From: CANDYO01 sp049653745
GTDB lineage: Bacteria > Pseudomonadota > Alphaproteobacteria > Rickettsiales > CANDYO01
DNA length: 42,356 nt
Reading direction: 5' to 3'
NCBI GenBank assembly: GCA_049653745.1
Contig: JBASGW010000040.1
Span: forward strand, 1 to 42,356
The stretch's first letter is position 1, and every line of letters begins with the position of its first letter. The position numbers and the translations under genes were made by a program. Of the stretch, positions 33,538 through 40,151 are shown piece by piece. A model generated the notes under the pieces. That model had not been told where the DNA came from. It made no database searches and was given only the letters and a program-made list of their open reading frames with translations.

Positions 33538-34046
33538 GCGTATTAATTATTAGAGAGCCCAAAATTGAAGATAAGAATGCTTTTATATCTGCTATGCAGA
33601 GTAGTCAAGATTTGCATAATCCTTGGGTAGCACCTCCAAAAACTGAAATAGCTTTTGACGACTATATTCTTCGCTCACGCCAAGCTAATCAAAAATGCTT
33701 TTTATTATGTGATGATTCAAGCAATATTATTGGTGTGTTTAATATTAGCGAAATTGTTTTAGGGCAATTTCAAAGTGCATATTTGGGTTTTTACGCTATA
33801 GCAAATTATGAGGGTAAAGGCTACATGAGCAGGGGGATAAAATTAGTTTTAAAAAATATTTTTGAAGAAATGAGGCTACATAGAATAGAGGCTAACATTC
33901 AGCCTGGAAACAACTCCTCGATAAATTTAGTTAAAGCTAATGGTTTTATTAAAGAAGGGTACTCTGCGTTATACTTAAAAGTTGATGGATTATGGCGTGA
34001 TCATGAGCGTTATGCATTAACGTATGAATCTTGGGTGAATACATAA
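33534..34046 (+). CDS. GNAT-family N-acetyltransferase, RimJ-like
   Basis: The 170-residue protein has the layout of ribosomal-protein alanine acetyltransferases: LIIREPKIEDKNAFISAM at the start, IIGVFNISEIV, YLGFYAIANYEGKGYMSRG as the acetyl-CoA loop (E-G-K-G-Y-M), and HRIEANIQPGNNSSINLVKA followed by NGFIKEGYSALYLKVDGLW. The last block is characteristic of RimJ. The exact protein substrate cannot be deduced. ATGA overlap with the preceding GNAT gene indicates coupled translation; the two proteins are not close copies of each other. Confidence 0.87.
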   Translation: MSVLIIREPKIEDKNAFISAMQSSQDLHNPWVAPPKTEIAFDDYILRSRQANQKCFLLCDDSSNIIGVFNISEIVLGQFQSAYLGFYAIANYEGKGYMSRGIKLVLKNIFEEMRLHRIEANIQPGNNSSINLVKANGFIKEGYSALYLKVDGLWRDHERYALTYESWVNT

Positions 34047-34099
34047 AAGTGTAGCGAAAGCCATTTATAATATTAAAGTTTTATTTGATATCCCCTTAG
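34044..34099 (+). repeat. Second copy of the fmt 3' end (repeat A)
   Basis: This segment repeats the end of fmt and its downstream sequence (compare 34737-34798). On the minus strand it still reads Leu-Arg-Gly-Tyr-Gln-Ile-Lys-Leu-stop (34099 to about 34076), with synonymous changes and TAA in place of TGA. The best-matching run is TTTATTTGATATCCCCTTAG. The matching then continues through TAAAAG(T/C)GTAGCG beyond the stop. It lies outside the secreted gene, in direct orientation to the fmt copy. Confidence 0.75.
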
Positions 34100-34123
34100 G
34101 TTGCTTTTTGTGGTCAACCTAAG
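34095..34123. terminator. Hairpin after the small secreted gene, overlapping repeat A
   Basis: CTTAGGTTG (34095-34103) and CAACCTAAG (34115-34123) are exact reverse complements around an 11-base loop. It is 17 bases past the stop of the minus-strand secreted gene and could end that transcript. There is no T run, so this is a hairpin call more than a proven terminator. Confidence 0.45.
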
Positions 34124-34139
34124 AATATTCAAAATTTAA

Positions 34140-34691
34140 TTAATTCTTTTTAGGTAGATGATGTTGTTTTTCAACCCTTGTTCTTCCACCAGATGTTTGA
34201 TATTTATTCATACCATTTGTTTCACTAGTTTTTGATATAGATCTGCCTTCGCTGCCATCATCTGGACTTATGGTTGTGGTGGTTGTGTTTCCAGAAGTAG
34301 CTCTGGTTACAGTGCCGCTAACGTCAGTAGTTGTTCCGTTAACAGTTTTAGTGCCGCTATAATTTGCGCTTCCTTCGTTAGTAGGGTCTATTTCTAAAGT
34401 GTTGCTATCTTTAGTAACGTAGACTATAGGGTTAGTATTGTCGTTATAAATTTCTATAGAGTTACCATTGTTTTTAGTAATTTTTTCGTCGAGAAGAGTT
34501 CCATCAGAGCTTGTAACCTTGGTTACTTGCCTTTTATCTCCAGTTGTTGTAGTGATGGTGTCACTAGTCTGGTCTGTAGTTTGGACATCAACTGTTTTAC
34601 CGTTTTTTGTATATTCCTCAGCTAATAATCCTGTTGGAAAAGCTGCTAAACTGCATAATATGGTTGTTATTTTAAGAAAATTTTTATTCAT
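34140..34691 (-). CDS. Small secreted Thr-rich protein sharing the leader of the 664-aa protein
   Basis: The 183-residue protein begins MNKNFLKITTILCS, identical over 14 residues to the protein at 23037-25031; the hydrophobic core follows and cleavage is likely after LLA|EE near residue 24. The mature chain is rich in Thr, Ser, Asn, Asp and Gly (DTITTTTGDKRQVTKVTSSDG, GTTTDVSGTVTRATSGNTTT), with a basic end (VEKQHHLPKKN). It has no anchor or barrel. The upstream AAAGGAGTA ribosome binding region also matches the larger paralogue. The gene lies between two direct copies of the fmt 3' end. Function unknown; export to the periplasm or beyond is inferred. Confidence 0.85.
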   Translation of the reverse strand: MNKNFLKITTILCSLAAFPTGLLAEEYTKNGKTVDVQTTDQTSDTITTTTGDKRQVTKVTSSDGTLLDEKITKNNGNSIEIYNDNTNPIVYVTKDSNTLEIDPTNEGSANYSGTKTVNGTTTDVSGTVTRATSGNTTTTTISPDDGSEGRSISKTSETNGMNKYQTSGGRTRVEKQHHLPKKN

Positions 34692-34736
34692 GTTTTTTAC
34701 TCCTTTAAGTGACCTACCTAAAAATTAGGTATTCAT

Positions 34737-34798
34737 TAAAAGCGTAGCGCAATTATTTATGATTTGCAATCTCAAAGCTTTATTTGATATCCCCTTAG
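34737..34798 (+). repeat. fmt 3' end, copy in place (repeat B)
   Basis: This is the counterpart of repeat A. It spans the last seven or eight codons of fmt (LRGYQIKL, stop TGA at 34772-34774) and about 35 bases after the stop. It matches A at AAAG(C/T)TTTATTTGATATCC-type sequence and at the TAAAAGCGTAGCG block; the middle has gaps. About 640 bases, including the small secreted gene, lie between A and B. Confidence 0.75.
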
Positions 34799-35671
34799 TA
34801 GGTCAGCAGTTGCCATAGGTTTTTTACCAGGGCGTTGCACTATAAGTGGTTGAAATAGCCCCTCGTTGCAAGCAATGATAAGATTTTTTTCGTCAATGAT
34901 GGTTCCAGGAGAATAATCATGAGTGGAATTTTCAGCTTTGGCAGCTAATACTTTAATTTTTTCTCCATTAGAATAAAAAAAGGTTCCAGGCCAAGGGTTA
35001 AGGGCTCTAACTTTTCTGCATAATAATTCTGCTGAATTGTTCCAGTTGAGCTCAGCTTCTTCTTTATTTATTTTAGGAGCGTAGCAGGATTCTTCTTCAC
35101 TTTGTTTTTGTGGCTGAATTGAAGCTATGTCTGCTATGGTTTTTATTAGCATTTGCGCGCCTAAATCAGCCATAGAATCTGATAGCTGAGCATAAGTTAC
35201 ATCATTATCTAAAGGAACTTTTTTCATCATTAAAACATCGCCAGTATCAATGCCTTCATCCATTTGCATAATGCACATAGCTGTTTCTTTATCGCCTGAT
35301 AAAATGCTTCTTTGCATTGGGGCTGCGCCTCTAAATTTAGGTAGCAGAGAGGGGTGAATATTGATGCAGCCATATTTTGGTGCGGTTAAAACTTCTTTGG
35401 GTAAAATCAAGCCATAAGCAATCACCACAGCTGCATCAGCTTTAAGTAGAGCAAATTCTTCTTGGGGCTCTGCTTTGCGAAGAGTTTTAGGAGTGTATAC
35501 AGGAATATTAAGATCAATTGCTAATTGATGAATGGGAGAGCGCATTTCGCTCTGCCCTCTACCAGCGGGTTTAGGTGCTTGAGTATAAACTGCAATCACT
35601 TCATGATGTTGGGCTAATAATTTTAAAGTGGGAGCAGCAAAATCTGGCGTTCCCATGAATATAACTTTCAT
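34772..35671 (-). CDS. fmt: Methionyl-tRNA formyltransferase
   Basis: Fmt formylates initiator Met-tRNA using 10-formyltetrahydrofolate. The 299-residue protein shows VIFMGTPDFAAPTLKLLAQH at the start, the formyl-donor site (YGLILPKEVL, then CINIHPSLLPKFRGAAPMQ with the HPSLLP motif), DEGIDTGDVL, and a C-terminal oligonucleotide-binding domain ending LLRGYQIKL. The length is slightly below E. coli's 315. It starts 9 bases after def, the common def-fmt pair. Its 3' end is duplicated outside the gene (repeat A). Confidence 0.97.
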   Translation of the reverse strand: MKVIFMGTPDFAAPTLKLLAQHHEVIAVYTQAPKPAGRGQSEMRSPIHQLAIDLNIPVYTPKTLRKAEPQEEFALLKADAAVVIAYGLILPKEVLTAPKYGCINIHPSLLPKFRGAAPMQRSILSGDKETAMCIMQMDEGIDTGDVLMMKKVPLDNDVTYAQLSDSMADLGAQMLIKTIADIASIQPQKQSEEESCYAPKINKEEAELNWNNSAELLCRKVRALNPWPGTFFYSNGEKIKVLAAKAENSTHDYSPGTIIDEKNLIIACNEGLFQPLIVQRPGKKPMATADLLRGYQIKL

Positions 35672-35680
35672 AAATCTCTG

Positions 35681-36205
35681 CTATTGCTTAATTTGAGTGC
35701 GTGCATATTTGCTAACTTGACGTAAAAACACGTCACGCTTCATTGCCGACAAATGGTCAGGCATGGTAATTCCATTTAAATGATCATTTTCATGGAGAAT
35801 GCCGCGTGCCATATATTCATCGGCTTCCATTTCTTGGTGGTTGCCGTTGTAATCTAAATATTTCACTTTAACTGCTTTAGGGCGGGCAATATTAGATCTG
35901 GCTCCAGGGAAAGAAAGGCATCCTTCATTGTAGACCGATTCTTCCTCTGAAAAATAAGTAATTTCAGGGTTAATAAAGAAGTGGGGGTCTTTCAGTTCAT
36001 GGTCAGTTTTCTTACCCATGTCTAAAATAAAAATTCTTTTTAATACTCCCACTTGAACTGCAGCAATCCCCGCTCCTTCTTCGTAATACATGGTTTCTAG
36101 CATGTCATCTAGAAGTTCTTGTAACTTTTTATCAACCTTATCCACCAAAGAAGACTTTCTTTTTAATAGTGGGTTAGGGTTTGTAATAAGTGATAATCTT
36201 GCCAT
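35681..36205 (-). CDS. def: Peptide deformylase
   Basis: Def removes the formyl group from nascent proteins using a metal ion. All three motifs are intact: GAGIAAVQVG (motif 1), EGCLSFPG (motif 2, metal-ligand Cys) and HENDHLNG (motif 3, two His ligands and the catalytic Glu). I choose the ATG at 36205 (174 residues, beginning MARLSLITNPNP) because it matches the family start and follows GAGAG. A start at 36232 would overlap the upstream gene. It lies 11 bases after the CADD-like gene and 9 before fmt. Confidence 0.94.
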   Translation of the reverse strand: MARLSLITNPNPLLKRKSSLVDKVDKKLQELLDDMLETMYYEEGAGIAAVQVGVLKRIFILDMGKKTDHELKDPHFFINPEITYFSEEESVYNEGCLSFPGARSNIARPKAVKVKYLDYNGNHQEMEADEYMARGILHENDHLNGITMPDHLSAMKRDVFLRQVSKYARTQIKQ

Positions 36206-36216
36206 AAACAGCTCTC

Positions 36217-36894
36217 TTAGTGCGTCATACAATTTTGTCTGGTTAAGCTATGAGCCACCATCATTCCATCTAAGAATCCCCATAAAACATCGGCGGCTTC
36301 TAATGCTGCTTGCTTTGCTTCTTCTTTTTCTGCTGGAGATAATGTTGCTATCAAGCCTGCAACTTCATCTGAATGCCAAACATCTGCGCCTTTATGCACT
36401 TCAAAAAACTTTAAAGCTTTCTCAGAAGTTATTTGATAAAACTCTTTTAACCCATTAATTTTGCTTTCAGCGACCGCTGGAGTTTGATATTCATAAGCAT
36501 ATAACGCGCCAAGGCCTGAAGCATAAGATTTTTTGCATAAGTCAAAAAACTTTTCAACCAAAATAGTGGTGTTTTTATATTCTTTGGTGTTAATTAAATC
36601 ATTTTGAGAAACGCCTAACTCAATAGCAAAGTCTCTCCAAAGCTTAGGATGATTCTCTTCACCTCTTTCTTCTTCAATTAAATTTTCTAGTAAAATTTGT
36701 CTGTCATTTAAATCAGTGCATTGGCTGTGAATAAGGCTTATATATCTAGGGAATGCTTCAACATGCTTATAATATTGGTTAGCATAATCGGCTAAAATTT
36801 CTTGATTTAATTTCCCTTCAGACCATAATTTGTAAAAATCATGGTTTAATAAATGTTTTGCTGCAAGATTAGAGCGCAATTCTTCTGTAAACAT
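36217..36894 (-). CDS. CADD-like di-metal oxygenase for p-aminobenzoate synthesis
   Basis: The family (Chlamydia CADD, CT610) has a TenA/PqqC-like helical fold and makes p-aminobenzoate from one of its own Tyr residues, bypassing the usual folate branch enzymes. Aligned from memory with CADD, the metal ligands are kept: the Glu and His of EEERGEENH, the Glu of ALYAYEYQTP, and the His, Asp and His of HKGADVWHSDE. The Tyr matching CADD Tyr27 is present in LLNHDFYKLW. I start at 36894 (225 residues) because GGGAG lies correctly before that ATG. The ATG at 37005 would add 37 residues without a binding site. It leads a CADD-def-fmt operon, linking folate supply to formyl-Met use. Confidence 0.88.
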   Translation of the reverse strand: MFTEELRSNLAAKHLLNHDFYKLWSEGKLNQEILADYANQYYKHVEAFPRYISLIHSQCTDLNDRQILLENLIEEERGEENHPKLWRDFAIELGVSQNDLINTKEYKNTTILVEKFFDLCKKSYASGLGALYAYEYQTPAVAESKINGLKEFYQITSEKALKFFEVHKGADVWHSDEVAGLIATLSPAEKEEAKQAALEAADVLWGFLDGMMVAHSLTRQNCMTH

Positions 36895-37137
36895 AATTTC
36901 TCCCGCTTGATTTTTGTTTCTTTGTGCTATATACCTAGCATTGAGTATGAGATTATCGTAAATTTCATCTTCTATCAAGAATAAATGCGCACTATATTTA
37001 TCCATAGCTAGTAAACATATAAGATGAGTTAATGTTGCAATGCTTAGACGCGTTGCTAATATTTAAGTAATTTAAATAAAAATTTATTAAAATTACTTAA
37101 AAGGTTAATTCTGTGTTTTGTAATAGCTTAATAGTTG

Positions 37138-37166
37138 TTGACTTTTTTTAAGTTGAGTGGTATTTA
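37138..37166 (+). promoter_or_regulatory. Sigma70-type promoter for tlc
   Basis: TTGACT (37138-37143) and TATTTA (37161-37166) are exactly 17 bases apart. The start would be near 37173, giving a leader of about 50 bases before the ATG at 37223. One of the best promoter matches in the window. Confidence 0.65.
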
Positions 37167-37222
37167 GTGCTCTGGATTTTGCCGTTTAATAAAAATATTT
37201 ACTTAAGGAAGAAAAAAAGAGA

Positions 37223-38725
37223 ATGGAAAGAAGTTTAACTAGTCGTTTTAACGAATTATTTGTAAGTCTTAAAGAAAATAAAGAATACATCATGAAGAAG
37301 GTAATTCCAACTTCGTTAATGATGTTAATCACTATTTTTGTATATAGTGTTCTAAGGGGCGCTAAAGATACTTTATTAATTCCAGTGTTGGGTGCTGAAA
37401 TAATAAGTACTGTTAAATTGTTTGGGGTGTTTCCTTCGGCGATAATATTCATTGTGATATATTCAAAGCTAGCTAATATTTTGAGTAAAGAAAGGCTGTT
37501 CTATACAGTTACTACATTCTTTATTGCTTTTTTTGCTTTATATGCATTTGTATTATATCCAAATAAAGAAGTATTGAATCTTGATTTTTCACAGGCTGTT
37601 GAGTCTTATCCTAAATTAAAATATCCTTTATTGATGTTATCTAATTGGGGTGCTTCTTTATTCTATATAATGGCTGAATTATGGGGAAGTGTGATGCTTT
37701 CTTTGATGTTTTGGCAATTTGCTAATCATATTTATAAAGTAAGCGAAGCTAAGAATACTTATACTATATTCGGTGCTATAGGCCAAATAGGTTTAATTAC
37801 TGCTGGTTATGCGCAAAGATATTTCTCTCTTGCTAATGCTAACGTAGAGAATCCAGGCCAAGCTTGGGAGTCTACATTACAATTAATGATCGGTTCTGTT
37901 TTTATTGCCGGGTTAATTCTAATGTTAGTTTATTGGTATATGAATCGTTTTGTGTTAACTGATCCAAGATTTTTTGATGCTAGCGCTACTAAAACTAAGA
38001 AAAATAAACCTAAAATGGGATTGATTGAAGGTTTTAAATATATATTCACTTCAAAATATATTGGTTTAATTGCGGTGTTAGTGCTGAGTTATGGTATTAG
38101 CATTAATTTAGTTGAGGGTGTGTGGAAGAATCAATTAAGAATCCAATTCCCAATTCAAAATGATTATAGCGCCTTTATGGGATCGTTCCAAATTTGGACT
38201 GGTGTAGCTTCTATGATTGGAATGATTGCTGGTGTTTATATTTTAAGATCTTTTAAATGGTTTACTGGTGCGATATTAACGCCATTGATGATTTTAGTAA
38301 CTGGTGCCTTGTTTTTCTTATTGATTCTAGCTGGAGATATGTTTGATGCTAGTTTAGTTTTAATAGGAACCACTTCATTGATGATGGCGGTGATTATGGG
38401 TGCTGTTCAAAATATACTAAGTAAGTCAACAAAATATTCTTTATTTGATTCAACCAAGGAAATGGCTTATATCCCTCTGGATGATGAATTGAAAAGTAAA
38501 GGTAAGGCTGTAGTTGACGTTACTGGAGCTAGATTGGGTAAATCTGGTGGTGCTATCATTCAGTATCTGCTTTTAAGTTTTGTTAGCGGGGCTAATTTAA
38601 CCAACCTAACTGAATCTATTTTATATATTTTCTTAGTAATCATGGGATGTTGGGTTGTTGCTGTGTTTGCTTTGAGTCGTCTTTTTGAACAAAAGATGAA
38701 AGAGAGTTCGAAGGCGGCTTCTTAA
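37223..38725 (+). CDS. tlc: ATP/ADP translocase (NTT family)
   Basis: NTT proteins of intracellular bacteria exchange host ATP for bacterial ADP, or import other nucleotides, across the inner membrane. The 500-residue protein is standard length and has about 12 membrane helices. The N-terminal motif VYSVLRGAKDTLLIPVLGAE (near 40), the WGSVMLSLMFWQFANHIY block (near 153) and the late region FDSTKEMAYIPLDDELKSKGKA in two parts are typical of the family. Which nucleotides it carries cannot be read from sequence; Rickettsiales often have several paralogues with different specificities. It has its own promoter and a strong terminator. Confidence 0.96.
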   Translation: MERSLTSRFNELFVSLKENKEYIMKKVIPTSLMMLITIFVYSVLRGAKDTLLIPVLGAEIISTVKLFGVFPSAIIFIVIYSKLANILSKERLFYTVTTFFIAFFALYAFVLYPNKEVLNLDFSQAVESYPKLKYPLLMLSNWGASLFYIMAELWGSVMLSLMFWQFANHIYKVSEAKNTYTIFGAIGQIGLITAGYAQRYFSLANANVENPGQAWESTLQLMIGSVFIAGLILMLVYWYMNRFVLTDPRFFDASATKTKKNKPKMGLIEGFKYIFTSKYIGLIAVLVLSYGISINLVEGVWKNQLRIQFPIQNDYSAFMGSFQIWTGVASMIGMIAGVYILRSFKWFTGAILTPLMILVTGALFFLLILAGDMFDASLVLIGTTSLMMAVIMGAVQNILSKSTKYSLFDSTKEMAYIPLDDELKSKGKAVVDVTGARLGKSGGAIIQYLLLSFVSGANLTNLTESILYIFLVIMGCWVVAVFALSRLFEQKMKESSKAAS

Positions 38726-38743
38726 TTGAGGTAGTCTTAGTTT

Positions 38744-38800
38744 ATTCAATCTTTAAGTTTGTCCCTTATTTTGAGGTTTTCTTAAAGATTGAATTTTTTA
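38744..38800 (+). terminator. Rho-independent terminator of tlc
   Basis: ATTCAATCTTTAAG (38744-38757) and CTTAAAGATTGAAT (38781-38794) form a perfect 14-bp stem around a 23-base loop, followed directly by TTTTTT-type sequence (38793-38798). It begins 18 bases after the tlc stop codon. Confidence 0.8.
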
Positions 38801-38956
38801 TGTTATTGAAGCGTTTTTTGTAAAAATTGGTTTTTAATAAAAAAACAGTTGATTTTTGTAAGAAATATGGGTAAAAACTATAAATGAAATTTGCTTCGCA
38901 AGTTTTGTAAAAGGTTTTTTAGATTCCTTTAAAATAAGTCAAGCTAGTTAAGATTT

Positions 38957-39082
38957 TTGAATTTGCTTTCAAATGCTAAATCTGCTTATTGCCAAACTGG
39001 TGTTAATAAGTTTGCTGTGCTTGATGATTTATATAACTTGGCTTGTACAAGCTTAAGTATGAAATGTAAAAGAATTAAATAA
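38957..39082 (+). other. Possible 41-codon ORF in the tlc-rpsL spacer
   Basis: The rest of the 512-base spacer between tlc and rpsL has no evident gene. From a TTG at 38957 one frame stays open for 41 codons and ends at TAA (39080-39082), reading LLSNAKSAYCQTGVNKFAVL and then DDLYNLACTS. It has three Cys but no ribosome binding site or known relatives. A perfect 12-bp palindrome GCTTGTACAAGC (39041-39052) lies inside it. Chance or a decayed fragment are as likely as a gene. Confidence 0.2.
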
Positions 39083-39136
39083 TTGGGTTGTGATTTTAGC
39101 TCTCTGCTAGTTTTGATAAGTAATTTTATAATTTGC

Positions 39137-39165
39137 TTGACGGACTTAGCTTAGATTGTTATGAT
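39137..39165 (+). promoter_or_regulatory. Sigma70-type promoter of the str operon
   Basis: TTGACG (39137-39142) and TATGAT (39160-39165) are 17 bases apart. The start near 39172 gives a leader of about 66 bases before rpsL. Strong match in both boxes and position. Confidence 0.75.
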
Positions 39166-39237
39166 CCGCTGTTTCTGGCTAGGTAAACTAATTTAGCTAG
39201 TGTGTATATTCTTTAGTGAATAAAATGGAGATATTTA

Positions 39238-39609
39238 ATGCCAACAATTAATCAGCTTGTCCGTAAGTCAAGGACTGATAAAATAAAGCGTAATAAGGTG
39301 CCAGCATTAGAAAGCTGTCCTCAAAAAAGGGGTGTATGTATAAGGGTTTATACAACAACTCCTAAGAAGCCAAACTCAGCTTTGCGTAAAGTTGCTAGAA
39401 TTAGGTTGACTAACGGTTTTGAGGTTATTGGTTATATTCCTGGTGAGGGGCATAATTTACAAGAGCACTCAGTAGTTGTGATTCGTGGCGGAAGGGTAAA
39501 AGATTTACCAGGTGTGCGTTATCACATCATTCGTGGTACAAGGGATGCTCAGGGCGTGAAAGATCGTAAGCAAGCACGTTCTAAGTACGGTACTAAGAAG
39601 CCTAAGTAA
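39238..39609 (+). CDS. rpsL: Small-subunit ribosomal protein S12
   Basis: S12 lies at the decoding centre of the 30S subunit and affects accuracy. The 123-residue protein has the family start MPTINQLVRKSR, the streptomycin-region loop TTTPKKPNSALRKVA with Lys at the wild-type position, and the second loop RVKDLPGVRYHIIRG. The C-terminal lysine-rich end is typical. GGAG precedes the ATG at 39238. It is the first gene of the str operon. Confidence 0.98.
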   Translation: MPTINQLVRKSRTDKIKRNKVPALESCPQKRGVCIRVYTTTPKKPNSALRKVARIRLTNGFEVIGYIPGEGHNLQEHSVVVIRGGRVKDLPGVRYHIIRGTRDAQGVKDRKQARSKYGTKKPK

Positions 39610-39655
39610 GGTTTTTTGAATTTATATATAAATGTATTAAAGAAGAGAAAAAATT

Positions 39656-40120
39656 ATGCGTCGTAGAGCAGCAAAAAAACGTGAAGTCCATGCGGATGCG
39701 CAATATGGTAGTATTCTAATTGCAAAATTTATTAATAGACTTATGTATCAAGGCAGAAAATCTGTCGCTGAAAAAATTGTTTATGAGTCATTGCTTGAGT
39801 TAACTAAGGCTTCTAAAGCTGATGCTGCAGTTGCTTTTGAGGAAGCTTTAAATAATGTTCGTCCTCAAATAGAAGTAAGATCTCGTCGTGTTGGTGGTGC
39901 AACTTACCAAGTTCCGGTTGAGGTTCGTTCTTCTCGTTCTTTTGCTTTGGCAATGAAGTGGATTATTACTTATGCTAGAGGGCGTCATGGTCGTAGCATG
40001 GTAGAAAAATTATCTGCAGAATTGGTTGACGCGTTTAATAAAAGAGGCGCGGCTCGTAAGAAGATGGAAGATGTGCGTAAGATGGCTGAATCAAATAGAG
40101 CGTTTGCACATTATAGATAG
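39656..40120 (+). CDS. rpsG: Small-subunit ribosomal protein S7
   Basis: S7 nucleates assembly of the 30S head and contacts E-site tRNA; in E. coli it also represses its own operon. The 154-residue protein contains ILIAKFINRLMYQGRKSVAE, the NVRPQIEVRSRRVGGATYQVPVEV block and the WIITYARGRHGRSMVEKL block. The start MRRRAAKKREV is slightly different from the common MSRR/MPRR form but is in place. It lies 46 bases after rpsL. Confidence 0.98.
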   Translation: MRRRAAKKREVHADAQYGSILIAKFINRLMYQGRKSVAEKIVYESLLELTKASKADAAVAFEEALNNVRPQIEVRSRRVGGATYQVPVEVRSSRSFALAMKWIITYARGRHGRSMVEKLSAELVDAFNKRGAARKKMEDVRKMAESNRAFAHYR

Positions 40121-40151
40121 TTGAATTAAGTAAAAAGATTAGGAAGTTAAA

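Noticed and set aside
36895..37005. A 37-residue N-terminal extension of the CADD-like protein
   Set aside because: There is no ribosome binding site before the upstream ATG, while the internal ATG at 36894 has GGGAG at correct spacing and fits the length of the Chlamydia protein.
37186..37452. An 88-codon minus-strand frame at the start of tlc
   Set aside because: It is antisense to the conserved N-terminal helices of the translocase and lacks a start signal.
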